A stretch of 64,000 nucleotides of DNA from Adiantum capillus-veneris. Its lineage: Eukaryota > Streptophyta > Polypodiopsida > Polypodiales > Pteridaceae. A program made the position numbers and the translations under genes. Under the pieces are notes generated by a model. It ran no database searches and was not told where the DNA came from. It saw only the letters and a program-made list of their open reading frames with translations. The stretch is from contig CM043942.1 in assembly GCA_014529385.2 (NCBI GenBank), positions 48,592,244-48,656,243 of the forward strand. Reading direction: 5' to 3'. Numbering within the stretch: position 1 is the stretch's first letter; each line of letters begins with the position of its first letter. Positions 22,849 through 37,289 of the stretch are shown here, in pieces.

Positions 22849-22853
22849 ATTTT
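22849..22853. repeat. Target duplication ATTTT, right
   Basis: Matches 17608-17612. Confidence 0.75.
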
Positions 22854-23884
22854 ATGTGTGGCTGTTGTGGAAAACGTAGAATACAACCAACCAAAGATAT
22901 TATGAATGCAATCTTCTTTGTGTTGTAGAGGTTATATTATTCTAGGAATCAACTCTCCTAACTTGCATGTATAGATTCTTTCAAATTTGTAGATTAAAAC
23001 AACCCTAATTTTTCTCTTGTGGAAAATCAAGATAACCAAGTTTGCAACCTAACAATAGCTACGACAGTAATTGTACACAAGAAACCTGAATTTCTTCTAA
23101 AGAGATATTAGACCTTGGATATTAATAGTGTTTTTGGACAGAAATTTTAAAAGAAAATCCATGTTTTTTGAAGTTACTAATTTTAACTATACTGCCTATT
23201 ATATTGTCAATATTTATATTATGAGTTGAAAAAGTCATAGGATAATAAACTTATTTTGTTTTTAATATTCTAACTAGCTGGCTTTGTAGATGATTTTGGG
23301 TCGTAGAACTTGGAAAGAATAAAAGTTTTGTTCCATGCATTTGAGTTAGAAGCTTTTTACTAAATTGATTTATTTTTTACTTTTGGATTCTTGGCTACAT
23401 CTTTTAGAATAAGAAATCTTTGGGATAAGTTGATTTACTGACAATCTTCTTCGTGAGTATCTTTAGTTAGATATGTAAACATGCTTTGTATGTACTAATG
23501 CACTTATATGGTTTTTGTTTTACATTGTTCAATACTATGCTTATCATATTTGTGCGATCGTATCGAAATCAATCTTGTGAATCGCCTCTTCTTAGCACAA
23601 AATTGACACACTCTTGACTCATTAATTATACTTTGGTGTGAGTTTGATAGGTGAAACTCTCTCTAGCTTGTACAAGGATTCTAATCAAGAATCCTTGATG
23701 TTTGGGTTGAGATTCTATCAATTATAGCTCACTCCACATACACATGCAAGTATATTTTTGGGCAGAGGAGATGTTCCAGGTATGTGCATAAAAAAGGTAT
23801 TCCTTTTTCTACCTTTTCCTTATCAACATTATCTTATAAGTTGTGATGCAAATAATCTTGTAAGACATCAACTCATATTTTAAA
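22854..23884. other. No gene recognised
   Basis: AT-rich sequence between the copia element and element B. No motif seen. Confidence 0.6.
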
Positions 23885-23889
23885 TTGAA
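23885..23889. repeat. Target duplication TTGAA, left (element B)
   Basis: Identical to 34219-34223. Confidence 0.85.
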
Positions 23890-24815
23890 TGTTGACCGCT
23901 GGGTCAACAACACAGCATAACTCAAGTTTCGTACAAAAGTCTTATCTTTTGTGAGTTATGAAATGCTACGGATTATGGCTATAAACGTCATTTGTAATGA
24001 GTAGTTATTCTAGTTTCAGAAGACGGGGTGCAATGGCACTTCCAGATTGTAAATACAAAGCCATTTGACCCTTTCAACCCCATTTTTTGGTTAAACCTAA
24101 GGTATCCTTAGTATATAAGGTACCTAGGTCATTTTGTAAAAAAGGACTTTTAATCATAATAAAAAATTTAGCGCTGCCGTCTACTGTGTGTGAGGACATA
24201 GATGACTCGCTACGCCCAGCTCGCTCAACACATTGGAGATCCGACTGCACCATTGTTGTAGGCTCGAGGAGAGCTACGTGACAACGCCAAGCATTCCACG
24301 CGAGACGAAGCGCACATGCCGACGCATCTACGAGCTATTTGTGGCCGTAAGTGTATCAAACGATGTCTGTTTTCTGCGTGCTAGTAGTCTATAGAATCAT
24401 GGCAACATAAGCTACGCATAGGTACTCATAAATTTCAATTTCGAGCACTTTCAAAATTCTGCTCTGTCATCCTACGCGTTTTCCGCAGATGGGCTTTGAG
24501 TGTAGAAGCTTAGGGACAGGTGTATCCTAGTGAGGGGATGGTGTTCCTTAAGTTTCGTATGAATCTGGCATGATTAGGTGAGTTATCTTCCGTATGTGTG
24601 TATGTGGCTAGGTGGTGTAGTTGAGGGCATTGAGGTTCTTGATTGTGGTTTAGTTGGCCTTCCAGAGTGTTGTATGTGTAGGATGGTCTCAGCCTGACAA
24701 GCTACAGAGATTTCCTCCGTGTGCGTATCGCGTCATCTATGTCCTCGATTGACATTATGTTGATCTAGGTAGTGTTTGCATGCACTTCATGGATGTGTGA
24801 GTCGCCCGTCCAACA
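23890..24815 (+). repeat. 5' LTR of element B, 926 bp
   Basis: TGTTGACC...GTCCAACA, TATA-like TATATAAGG at 24112. Contains a half-site CATCCTACGCG (about 24469-24479) resembling the palindromes of the leader. Confidence 0.92.
24112..24120 (+). promoter_or_regulatory. TATA box in LTR of element B
   Basis: TATATAAGG, conserved in the 3' LTR at 33484. Confidence 0.55.
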
Positions 24816-24816
24816 T

Positions 24817-24834
24817 TGGCGCCGCTGCCGGGGA
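24817..24834 (+). other. Primer binding site of element B (tRNA-Asp type)
   Basis: TGGCGCCGCTGCCGGGGA, one mismatch from the complement of the plant tRNA-Asp 3' end, one base after the LTR. Confidence 0.85.
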
Positions 24835-25358
24835 CACAAGGACCTAAGTAGGTTTCCTACTAACACTCGTGTGATGGTTGCTTGATTTAGTTTCGGCTAA
24901 AGAAAGCATTTTTCTTAAGTGGATCTGGAAGAGGATATTCCGCGATCAAGTGGATAGCCAGGAACCGTGTGTCTTGCCGAGGGTCTGTGACTAGATAGGT
25001 TTAGTTAGGATCTGTGGATTAGAGTAGTTGTTGGTGGTCAAGTGATTTGTGAGGTGATAAAAGCATTTACTAGTCCGTGTGTGGCAGTGAAGCGTTTTTC
25101 TACTCATAGATGCAAAACCCCATATGATTTGTAGGAGTAGCTTTAGGTAAGTGATCTGATTATGATCTAGAGCTATTCAACACTGAATTATTTGCTTAAG
25201 TGCTTGATTGCATTTGAAATCACGGAAAAGTGTGCTTTTGAGGGTAAAAATGCATTAAAAAATCTTTTGTGGATTTTTTTGTATGACTGACTGATGTTGG
25301 GCACATAAAAGAGCATTTGCAAGGGTTTTGTGAAAAAAACCTGCAATTCTGTAAACAT

Positions 25359-26790
25359 AGACATCCTACGCGTAGGATGTCTCAAGGGGGTTCTGGAGAC
25401 CAAATTTTGAAATTCTGAGTTGACCAGTGTGTTCAGAAGGTAGGTTTTACCCTATTTTCACCTGGAAAGTGGAAATTTGACCAAATTTTGACAGATCAAA
25501 GCCAAAAGACGAGAATTGCCAGACATCCTACCCAAATTGTGCCAAGGCATAATTTTTGAGACCAAACCATAGGATGACTCCATAGGCATGTTCTAAATGT
25601 TGTATTGAGTGCATGTGAGAAATTTCATCTCATTTGGGTCAGTGAAAGGGAAGATTGAGCGGACTTTAGCACTTTTGACTGAAAAAGGCAAGAACAGCTA
25701 GTTTTGGGGTCTTTTGACATCCAAATTAAAATCTAAGCATAGCATTGGGTTGCTGACATCAAGGGGAAGCTGTGGGACAAGTCTGGGGTCAAACAGGCCA
25801 AAAAGACATCCTACGCGTAGGATGTCTTCTGTGTGATTTTGGACTCTAAACAAAATTCTGAGCATACCACAGTGATCAGCACCTTAAGAAGAGTTTGTGG
25901 TTCAAATTTGGGGCAATTCTGAGCAGTTAGACATCCTACGTGTAGGATGTCTAAGGCATGATTTAGAGGCCAAATTCAAACTGTGGACATAGCAGGGTGT
26001 TGTATAGCCTTAGGCAAGCCTCCTAGGCAAATTTGGTCCAATTTGGAGTTGATTTGACTTAGGAATTCATCAGAACAGACATCAGGCTTTTGGAACAGAT
26101 TCTTGATCATTTGCCCAACCTATAGGTGTCAGAATCAAAAAGTAAAAATAGTTGTGAGCTTAGCACATCAAGGGGAAGCTATAGTGCAAGTTTGAGCTGA
26201 AACAGAGCAAAAAGACATCCTGCGCGTAGGATGTCTCCAGGGTCATAAAGTGGTCAAAATTCTACTTTGGCCATATAGGGAGGTTCTAAGTGTCTCAAGG
26301 ATTCCGGAATTTTTTTCAAAAGTGAATTTGGACTTTGTTTGGCCTATTTACCAAGCAAAGACAAGAATTGTGAGACATCCTACTCTTGGAGTGCACTAGA
26401 AGCTCTTGCAGCCTAAATCTTGACCTATTGGCATCCAAATTCAATTTTGAGTATACCATTGGGTTGCTGAGAACTAGGAGAATCTTGGGATCAAGTTTGG
26501 ACAAAATCTGAGCAGTTAGACATCCTACACGTAGGATGTCTCCAGCTTGATTTAGGACTCCAAACCAACCTATGAGCACACCACTGTGATCAACACATCA
26601 AGGAGAAGCTGGGGTGAAAATTTCAAGTCATTCTGAGCAAAAAGACATCCTGCGCGTAGGATGTCTCAAGGCCATTTTTAGGTCCAAAGGAAATTCTGAC
26701 CATACCATTGTGTTGCTAGACTCAAGGGGAGTCTGTGGACCCAATTTTGTTAAATTCTGAGCATATAGACATCCTACGCGTAGGATGTCT
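25359..26790. repeat. Array of 24-bp palindromes in the leader of element B
   Basis: Seven full sites, each AGACATCCTACG followed by its own reverse complement (some with one central mismatch), start at 25359, 25804, 25929, 26213, 26518, 26643 and 26767. Half or decayed sites start at 25521, 26077 and 26373. Spacings of 124-125 bp recur three times; others are about 136-162 bp or near sums of these. The intervening DNA is a degenerate repeat too (for example AxxATxxxGTGTTGCTGAxxTCAAGGGGAAGCTxTGG). This is a decayed tandem array in which the palindrome is better kept than the rest of the unit. Confidence 0.93.
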
Positions 26791-27244
26791 CTAGGCCAGT
26801 TTTAGGGTCCAACTATACTTTTGACCATACAGGAGTGTTCACAGTCTCATAGAGATCCCAAATATTCTTTTAAATTTGAATTTGGACTCATTTTGACCAT
26901 TCTAAACTGCATTTCACTGTTTTGGCCATAACTTTCACAAACGGTATCGGATTGGAAAAGTTTTTATATCAAAACGTAGCCTGAGAGCGGCTCTACAGAT
27001 CTTAGAGAAAAACTTGAACTAAATGATGCCGACGGCAACCGTTTAGGTCAACTTTGAAAAAAACTTCGTTTGAGGCCTCAAAATACATCCGCAAGTTAGG
27101 GGTGTCTAAAAGCGACAATTTGCAAGAATTGTGAGAAAACGGTTGCGGTTTTGGACATAGTTTCGACTTTTCCCTAACCAAAGCACTTGAACACAGTGGA
27201 CTAAGTCTACTTGAACCAAGAAAAAGCTCTTAAGCCCAGAAATC

Positions 27245-28285
27245 ATGTCTACCCTAGATTCAAACGCAGCTTACACAAGCTTGGAGATCCCGACTATAGA
27301 GGAATATCCTCCCACGATGGATCTTCCAAACTTGCAATTGATAAAGATCCATCTTGTTGAGAGAGTTTGGATGATTGGTCATGAGAGTGACGGACTATAT
27401 AGATACATTGACGACAATGAGGTCAATCTTTATAGGTGCTCACATCCATACCTAGAAGAGATAACGGATTACAAGCTCTTATATGTCTACACATACGGAG
27501 TCGACTGTCAATGGAGATCTATAGTTGTCGATAAGTATAGACGAGAATACAGAGTTGTAGAAAGCACAAATCCACTGAGTGTACTAGAAAGAGGTGGATA
27601 TTTGGTCAATGAAGGACCACAAATGCCTCCACCAAGAAGAGAGCCACCAAGATTCCCTTCAAGAGCGATAACGACAGAAGGATTGGGAGAGTCTCTGGTT
27701 AGACTTGTAGACAATGGACGAGTTAGACCATCCCAAGTCCAGAAATGGGTAAACAGAAAATACTCCGGAGATAAAGATCCGAGAGATCACGTAGCGGCTT
27801 TTAGAAGAGTGATTAGAGCAGAGGAAGTTTCAGATTTTGCGACACAGTTTGCGGGATTTGGATTGACTCTAGAAGATGATGCAACTACATGGTTCGACTC
27901 GGTGGAAAAATGGGATTTTGAGACCCTAGATGAGCTGTTTGAGGAGTTTATTGAAAAATTCTCGCCAAAAGGCATTGCTCACAACACGGTCTCGCAAATC
28001 CATAGATTCAAACAGAAAGAGAATGAATCAGTACGCAAAGCATCATTACGGCTCAAGAGATATGTTAAGCTCTGTTCGAGAGCGGAATTACCTATGCAAG
28101 CAAGACTGATGTTGATCTTTATCTAGGGAATGAGACATGCGGGCCTTCAGAAGGATCTGCATATGATAAGGAGGACGACGTTAAACGAGTTGATCAAAGA
28201 AGCTCTTTATCTAGTGGATAATTGTGAGGCATACAAAGAAAAGGACTTAAAGAGTCAAGGAGATGACACATCCTCTTAGCACAGT
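27245..28285 (+). pseudogene. Element B gag
   Basis: Starts MSTLDSNAAYTSLEIPT at the first good ATG. A gag core (about 27770-28110) shows DPRDHVAAFRRV, ATTWFDSVEKWDFETLDELFEEF and IHRFKQKENESVRKASLRL, the usual retrotransposon gag pattern. A TAG at 28124 and another at 28277 interrupt a frame that stays readable through and beyond them (GMRHAGLQKDL...). The frame continues into the next entry. Structural particle protein, now broken. Confidence 0.82.
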
Positions 28286-28885
28286 GTTTCAGAGATAAGT
28301 GAGTCCATTGCCAAGCCAACGAAACCTATTGATCAAGAAAAGCTTATCGACGACTTGGTCAAGAGGTTGATTCCTCTTGTAAGGTCTGATTCGGGAGAGC
28401 CGAAGTGGTGTGAAATTGAGAGAAAATGGACGAACCATACGGAGGAAGAGTGCTATTATAGCATGGAAAACGCTAAGGAGAGGTATGTACAACCTGTTCC
28501 AGAAGCACCTACTCCACCTAGATACATTACGGGGAATGCGCCAGGACCAGTAGGAGTTTTAAGGCCACAGCTTGTCTTAGGACAACAACCTCCGCTGCCA
28601 GGTGCTAGAATGCCGGTAGACATGAGATACATGCCAATGATGGAAGCATCAAATAAACCAACGCCAATACAAGCTACAATGTGGTATAGCAACCAAAGTG
28701 AGTACTACCCTTTGGAGCAACAAAATATGAGAGAAACACATGGAGTGGTGAGGCTTGTACAACCTCCACCTCCTGGGTTTCAGTCGAAAGAAAGAAGGTA
28801 TGAAATGGACGAAAGGACATTGCGATTCATTGCAAATAGGGCTTATCTAGGTCAAAGCTTGCTTATAGCCAAGAGTAAATGCTAA
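28286..28885 (+). pseudogene. Element B gag, middle part
   Basis: Same frame as the gag start after the TAG at 28277. Contains EPKWCEIERKWTNHTEEECYY (a C-H-C cluster), then a Pro/Met-rich linker and YEMDERTLRFIANRAYLGQ. The frame ends near 28880 where the reading frame shifts by one. Confidence 0.72.
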
Positions 28886-29319
28886 AAGAATCTCCTCAAC
28901 CAGAGATAGATTGTCACAAAAGTCATGACAACCACTTGGTCAAACAATGTCCTCATATGGAGATCACTGAAGTAAATGCCTATTGTCTTGAGTGTGGCAT
29001 CACTCACTTGATCCCCGATTGCCGGAAAAAACCAAACCAAATTAGGAAAATCACGACAAATGTATTAGGGATTGTTCAGCTACCTAATAGCTCAGAAAAT
29101 GAAAATGTTGTACCAATTCAAGTGGTTACGACAGCACAAGCTCAAAGGAAAGCTGATGAGAATCCAGAGACAAAGAACACGGAAAGTGACACGAGTCCAA
29201 AGAAAAATGATGGACCAAAGACAGACGCACCTAGTCAGAAAACCAAGAGCAAACGAAATAGTTGGAAAGCTAGAAAAACTAGGATGAAAGCACGCAGGAA
29301 CGAGAGCAAAAATCCCTAG
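28879..29319 (+). pseudogene. Element B gag zinc-knuckle part
   Basis: Cys/His clusters CHKSHDNHLVKQC and CLECGITHLIPDC look like tandem knuckles, followed by a Lys-rich tail. In a different frame from the preceding segment. Confidence 0.65.
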
Positions 29320-29390
29320 CTGAGAAGCTTACTGAAGCTGAGGAGAAGATAAAACAACATGAGGAAAAGGAGGCACCTTCTCTTACACAA

Positions 29391-30809
29391 ATGGTTAAAC
29401 CTCTAGAAGAACCATCCACGGATGAGAAACTGAGAAGTGCTAGTTCAGGAGGATCTGTGTGGGTAGAGAAGGTTAATGAGACATTAGATGCCCTCTTGAA
29501 AGCCTATGATGTGAGGCTCAAAAACAACCAAACCCAAGAACACACGTGGATGAAATATCCCTATTCGGAACTAGAAAAGCAAAAATTTGAAATGTGCCAG
29601 AAAATGATTCAAATAGCCCAAGCCTTACTAGAACCACCAGTTGCAAAACCTGAGGATGTGATCCGTGTCATGCCTACACAAGTAATCCCACCAAACCAGA
29701 AACTAAAAGAGCCAGATTCTAGTCATGAGCACAGACCAAACCTCAAAGACCCAGCATTCGAAACAAGGATAGTACTGAATACCACAGATAACTCTTCCGA
29801 GGGATTTCACCAAGCTATACCTGAGGATTGTAAAGAGATAGATGGTCTTGACGAATTGTGGAAACAAGTCAGAGAGGCCAATGAAGCGGATGACCTAAGA
29901 AGACGAGTAGACAAGACTAGTGATGAACGAGGAGTGTTTCTACCACCAATAGAGGAATTTGGGACTGGATCTCAATTGAATCTAGAAGTGCGATCGTATT
30001 GGGGAGACAAAGGATCTGTACAATCTATGGATAGTCAACCCCATTCGCTAAGAACACTACCGTCCTACATGGGAGAGTACGAGACCAAGTCAGATGTGGT
30101 TGCAGTCCCATCACACAGACTCTCTCCCAACAAGGCCATCGATTCAAAGGGGCTAGTAGATATTCTATCTACCCCAGTCACCTGTACAATAATGTTAGCC
30201 GAGTTGCTCAGAATTAGACCAAACATGTGGGCTAATGTGGGTAAATGTCTAGAGAAACTTGGTGTAAAAACCCCAATGACTCAAATCGAGGAAGGCATCA
30301 AAGAGCTTGAAATGCCTCAACTAAATACTAGGCCAGTGCCATTAAACAAGGTAGGCGAGTATTACGAGGGAGAAGAGGGAAACACCACCCTTCCTGTGGA
30401 ATTCAATACTGTAAAAACCATGGCAATCCTTGACAGTGGAGCTGGTGTGGCCATTGCAACCAAAGAGGTTTGGAAAAAATGGGGAAAACCTGCCTTGATA
30501 TCCACATGAATGACCCTGCAGCTTGCAGAAGGACACAAGGAAAAGCCCTAGGACTGCTAGAAAAAGTACTTGTTACTTCTTGTGGCATTGAATATGAACA
30601 CACTTTGCTGTTGTGACTTTGGCAAGAAGAACAACTATGACATCATTCTGGGAAGACCATTCATGCAACAATTGAAAATGGTCCAAGATTGGGGTTATGA
30701 CCATATATACCTGAGACATATGGAAACCATAACAAAGATAAACTTGAGGGACCATAGCTATAGGGATGTGATGAGAACACGGTTGAGGAGTTTGATTCCG
30801 CCACAGTAG
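29391..30809 (+). pseudogene. Element B linker and aspartic protease
   Basis: Frame 29391-30509 is a long acidic linker, then the protease start TMAILDSGAGVAIATKEVW with canonical DSGA (about 30428-30445). A stop at 30507 and two frameshifts (about 30557 and 30615) follow; the protease resumes as CGIEYEHT and then IILGRPFMQQLKMVQDWGYDH (about 30636-30700), the ILGRP closing motif. Final stop about 30807. After it, no RT appears. Confidence 0.78.
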
Positions 30810-30884
30810 CAGGATCAGAACTTCCAGCTTGGTTAGGTAAGCCTAAAGAAATGTGGATGTGTGAGCTTCACAATGTGGTAGCTT

Positions 30885-31230
30885 GAAATCGAGGAATGTT
30901 ATCCTAGAGCGGGTTATAGAGGATAGGGACTATATCCCAGAACCATTTCCTGAAGAAGAGTTAGATCCTTTTGGATGGGAATACACATCTTGGCTACTCT
31001 GGACGTGTGCGCCGTGGAGGATGCTCCCACAACAAAGTTTTGTGATGAAAATGGCTATGATGTCGTTCCTTATTTTGCAGTGAGTGTAATCCAGGAAAAT
31101 GAAGAGAACCAAACATCAACAAGCTCTCGAAAATAAGGAGCAAACAAAGAAATGTGGAGAATCAAAAGATGAAGAAGACGACAAGTTCTATGACTCTGTA
31201 GAACACTTCGAGCTTCAAGAAGATCAACGA
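30885..31230 (+). pseudogene. Conserved post-protease module of element B
   Basis: ILERVIEDRDYIPEPFPEEELDPFGWEY, then in another frame LDVCAVEDAPTTKF and GYDVVPYFAVSVI, then DKFYDSVEHFELQED. Matches 12735-13060. No known domain recognised. At least two frameshifts and a stop. Confidence 0.65.
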
Positions 31231-32660
31231 CCCGAGAATCAATGTCATCGCTACACGAATAACGTGCATCAAAAGTGGATTCCAAACTCCTCGGTGAAGA
31301 CCACAACACCAAGCATCCTCATCCATGGCTCCTAATAGGATGCAAAAACTCACCTAGGAGGAATACAACAGAGAAACGAGCTAACAATGCTCTAATCAAT
31401 TGGGCTAGAAAAGTCTCCAAGAAAATACCACCCACAAGCAAAACAGACAGTAACTTTCACTACCAGCCAAAAAAATCAAGGAAAGTACAAGAAGTCAACC
31501 TTGCTCAGGATAGTAGCGATGTGATGAATCTTACGATATCCCCTATCATCAACTAGGCCATTCACTATCACCAACCCCTTCAGCAAAGCAATGTCAACAT
31601 GCAACCGACAAGTCATAAGTCAAAGTCGAGTAGCTACGCCACAAAATGAGTGAGGTGTTAGTCCAAAGCTTCAAGTAATATTCTCTGTGTCTAAGCGTCT
31701 TAGCTATCTAGGTACTGCTCAAGCTAGAAGAGTTGAGCATATTTACATTGTTTTTGCTCATGCTGGTATAGGTGAGCAAAAGAGTCGAAGTCTAAGTACT
31801 TAAGTCTGGTGAAGTGAAGGAGAAGGTCCAAAAGACACTCACGTACTGAGCACAGTGAGATACGAGTGAAGAAACTTCTACATCGAAAACCTTCTTGGAA
31901 AGGTGGAAGCTATTGATACATCTTTTGATGTCACATGTGCATCTTTTGATGCTACATTTATTCCTCAAAACACCCATCATATCCTTCTTTCACATTGCAT
32001 GCTTTTGTTGACAAATTTCTCATATGCATATAGAGTGTCCCATAATTGGCACTTGCATCAGGCACTCTTTCCGTGTTTCACCCAAGCACTCACCTTTCAT
32101 GAACATGTACTTCACGTTCAACTGCTCAACTCCAATATGAGCGTATACCAAAGGCATTTTTTTCCCTTTGGGTTTTTTCCCTTTGGTCATCCAGGTTTTA
32201 GACCCTAATCTAAAGACACCTATCACCATCCTCTTGTACATATTCCTTCTAAATCAACAATAAGGAAATGCTACTCAAATCAATTGACAAATGAATTGGA
32301 GCACCAATTTCAGATCATAGCATACTTCTCCTCAATGGCGAGTCGAAGAATGGCCTACAATGACAAAGCTGCAGACAACACTAACAACATGATTGCACAA
32401 GAACAAAGAAGTTACCAATGAAGAAAGCAGACACAAAAGTAATCAGAGGATCTCAAAAGATGAATGGTTACGATGATAGATGTCCACTCTAATGGATCAT
32501 AGTTCTTGTTGTGGTTTGACAAATATACAAGCAGTGCAACAGATGAAGCCAAAACAATTGCAAAGTGTTGACCGATGGGTCAACAAAAAACATAACTCAA
32601 GAACAAAGAAGTCCTCAATGACAAAGAGTAGACATAAGGGTAATCAGAGGATCTCAAAAG
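31231..32660 (+). other. Element B interior without recognised genes
   Basis: Where RT and integrase would be expected there are only short frames. Two copies of an AACAAAGAAGT...GTAATCAGAGGATCTCAAAAG unit occur at about 32403-32460 and 32603-32660, and between them (32564-32600) stands a copy of the first roughly 37 bases of the LTR. Confidence 0.6.
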
Positions 32661-32663
32661 CTT

Positions 32664-34218
<1,555 letters not shown>

Positions 34219-34223
34219 TTGAA
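34219..34223. repeat. Target duplication TTGAA, right (element B)
   Basis: Identical to 23885-23889. Confidence 0.85.
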
Positions 34224-34232
34224 TGAAACTAG

Positions 34233-34618
34233 TGTTGAGATAAGCTTGTAACTTGTACTCATGGTGAGAACCTTAAGACAAGAATGCACCATTTATGTGT
34301 ATAGTCACATTTTTCCTATGGAATCTGTAAGCCTCACATGTGCTACACAATTATAGTCACATGCTATTTGGTGTAGCCCACATGGTACTTGACCTTTTTT
34401 CCACATGTGGTGCATATCACTTTTCATCATTTACTGCCACCTTCTATTTTGAGCATATATAAGGCCACCATACTTAACTTGCAATTCTCTCTCTCATTCT
34501 AATCAATCAAGCAAGTTTATTTTACATTGCATATTCTCTCTAATACTTATTGCTAGTTGTTATGAATCTCTTATTATGATGAATGCCTCGCTGTTCTATC
34601 CACCATAGATATTACACA
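34233..34618 (+). repeat. 5' LTR of element F, 386 bp
   Basis: TGTTGAGA...ATTACACA, directly followed by TGGTATCAGAGC. TATATAAGG-like box at about 34457. Confidence 0.8.
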
Positions 34619-34630
34619 TGGTATCAGAGC
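34619..34630 (+). other. Primer binding site of element F (initiator Met tRNA)
   Basis: TGGTATCAGAGC abutting the LTR end. Confidence 0.85.
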
Positions 34631-34687
34631 TAATGAATAATTAGAATTTTTTAATTGTATCCATTAGACCTCTATGCTAGATTTAGT

Positions 34688-34733
<46 letters not shown>

Positions 34734-36017
34734 AGCACTCAATTGATTCATATCTCTTTAGAAATGCAGCTAATTAATCTCAAGCCTAAGTATCTCTCTC
34801 TTTGGATTTTGGCAAGTCTATATGGCTACTCCCCTAGCCAATGTTTAGGGATAATAAGATTGAGCATTAAAATTTGTGTGATTTTTCTTCTTTATTAAAA
34901 CTTTCTTGATTATGTTTTGTTTCTTGCTCTTCTCGCTTTCTCCAAGCCGAGTTACCCCACTTGATTGTACTATTGAAATGCATTTGTGTGTATAGCGATT
35001 TTCCAAATGTTTCAAATGCGCAAATTTATGTCTCATTTGGACCAAGCATTGAACAAGGAAATCTTATTAATTTTTTCATACATTTTTATGCTTGATTTCT
35101 TTACTTAACCGTGCTCATAAATCTTTGCTTTGTGTGTGTATGCTTGTTTGTTTGTTCCCCTCTTTGTTTTATTTATTTGCTAAACACTGCTCATAAACCT
35201 TTGGTTTGTGTGTGTGTGTGTGTTCCCCTGTTTTCTTTTTGAAAGTGTGTAGATGCATGGCTTAAAAGCCAAATGAACATTTTCTTTTGTAATGTTGTTT
35301 GAAATTCAACTACCCTTTTGCAATATACCAAGCTTGAAGGTTTTTTACTTTGAAATCAATCTCATTCAAAGCACCCCTTCCCATTGAAACCTTTTGGCAC
35401 CTTTTGGCTTTCAATTTAAAAGTCAAATTATCCAAGCCCATGCTCTTGTGCCATCAACAACTCCAACACATTAGCATCAAGAACCGTGAACAAAGTTTGC
35501 TACTTCCATGGCAAAGTCTCCATAAGCCTAAGCACAAAGCAATGTATGTCTTATCCAATCCAAAAATTACCCAAGTAGCCCCAAGCCAACAGATTTGCAT
35601 GAGCTTATTTCCACATTTTGTATAAACCTATTGCATCCATCTTTTCATATACACAAGCACTACATCCACCAAGGTGTGCCTTCACTACAACGAGAAGTAG
35701 ATATGCACCAACCCAGTTCAAAAAACCAAGTGCACCCACATATACATCAACATTAGAATCCTCCAAATTCCTAAAAATCAAGGAAGGTAATGCATAGAAG
35801 GAGGCTCATAGTTCCCTAAAGAAAGTGATGACTTGCATCTGTAAGTGTTTAAACACTTCCTCAAACCATATACTTTGTAGGTAAGACCTACACTATTTTT
35901 CTTTCATCAGATTTGATCTTTATGAGCCCTATATAGTTACTCCTTAATGTAACCTGTATTAGACTCTTTTATCAAAATCCATGCTATATCATGTAAGCTT
36001 CAGATTATGAGGGTGTT
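34631..36017 (+). other. Interior of element F, no gene
   Basis: Holds a CT microsatellite (34690-34733) and a GT run near 35210. No gag or pol motif. Confidence 0.6.
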
Positions 36018-36148
36018 TGTTGAGGTAATCCTATAGCTTGCACTCATGATGAGAACAAACCCTTAAGCCAAGCATGCACCATTTATGTGTATAGTCACAT
36101 TTTTCATAAGGACCCTATAAGCCTCACATGTGCCTATTTGGTATAGCC
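36018..36148 (+). repeat. 3' LTR of element F, first part
   Basis: TGTTGAGGTAATCC... aligns with 34233 onward up to the TAGCC target of element E. Confidence 0.75.
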
Positions 36149-36638
36149 TACTATAGTTGGTGGGTACACGAAGAACCTAAAAAACACACAAATATCATGC
36201 TACAAATGATAAAATCAATAGGTTCGCATACTTGGTGAGTCGCACATACGCACAATTGAGAAACAATACACGATCTGAGAGAGATAGAAAAGGAAAGAAA
36301 GAATGAGATCACATTAATGTGCACCTCCTATAGACGAATGCTACACAGGCACAGTGAGAGAGGAGAGGTCAAAAGAGAAAAGGGCACAAACACTGGGTGC
36401 AATCTCCCCCCATACAAGAGTGAGTAATTTTCTCTTGCACATATTTACTTATAGATTTTTTGCATGCTCAAAATGATTACAAATTGTTCATCCGAACATA
36501 AAGTGACCATTGCCCATAAAAAGCACTTTAATAATGAAATATCCATAAAGTTGCTATCCTTTTGCATAGTGCATAGTTCACTTATGCTTTTATTGCATGA
36601 CAATTGTAATAAATAAATATTTATCGATTTCCATTACA
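36149..36638 (-). repeat. Element E 3' LTR (left)
   Basis: Shares ordered blocks with 42361-42837 (CACTTTAATAATGAAATATCC, GTGCTACACAGGCAC-like, TTGCACATATTTACTTA) but is clearly diverged; its first bases TACTATAG correspond to TGTTGTAG. Confidence 0.85.
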
Positions 36639-37289
36639 TACCTTTCCGTTAGGAAGCGACCACCTTTAGTTGCTAAGTAAGGAATCTGCAAGCACCATAT
36701 TAGAGAGTTTGAGACTTTAGAGCCAATTTGAAAATCACCGATGTCTTAAAGATTTGGCCATATGGACAAATCTCAAACGTTTTTTAAAGGCCAACTCCTT
36801 CTATAAGATAGTACTTGAAAATCTCTTTTGAGCCATGATCTCAAAGCTTTGGCCATGTGTTCAAATCTTAAGCTCCTTTTGAAAGTGATTATTGGAAAAT
36901 TTCCAAATTCACTAATATGGTGTTGGCCAGCAGCAAATCATACTTCAAAAATAATGGTTAAAATTATGTATAAAAAATATCATGGAACAAAATAAAAAGC
37001 CATAAACTGAAACAAATGAATTTGCTTATGCCTACCGTCATCCACATGCTGTATATTATAATGTCCCATACCACGAGAATAGACAGTATATGTCATATGT
37101 CTGAATGTATGTAGATATCATTCGTCACAACCATTGTTACATAATCAAATTTCATTAATTCAATGTATACTATTGAAATCATATGATCATAAACCAAATT
37201 CAAAAATCCAACTCCAACACCAAATCCAAATCCAAATCACGTTCATTATATACCTGGGTAACAAAATCATACTAGGGCCAGTGGTGGAC

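Noticed and set aside
25359-26790. CRISPR array reading of the repeated palindromes
   Set aside because: Spacers are over 100 bp, themselves repetitive, and the setting is a plant LTR element.
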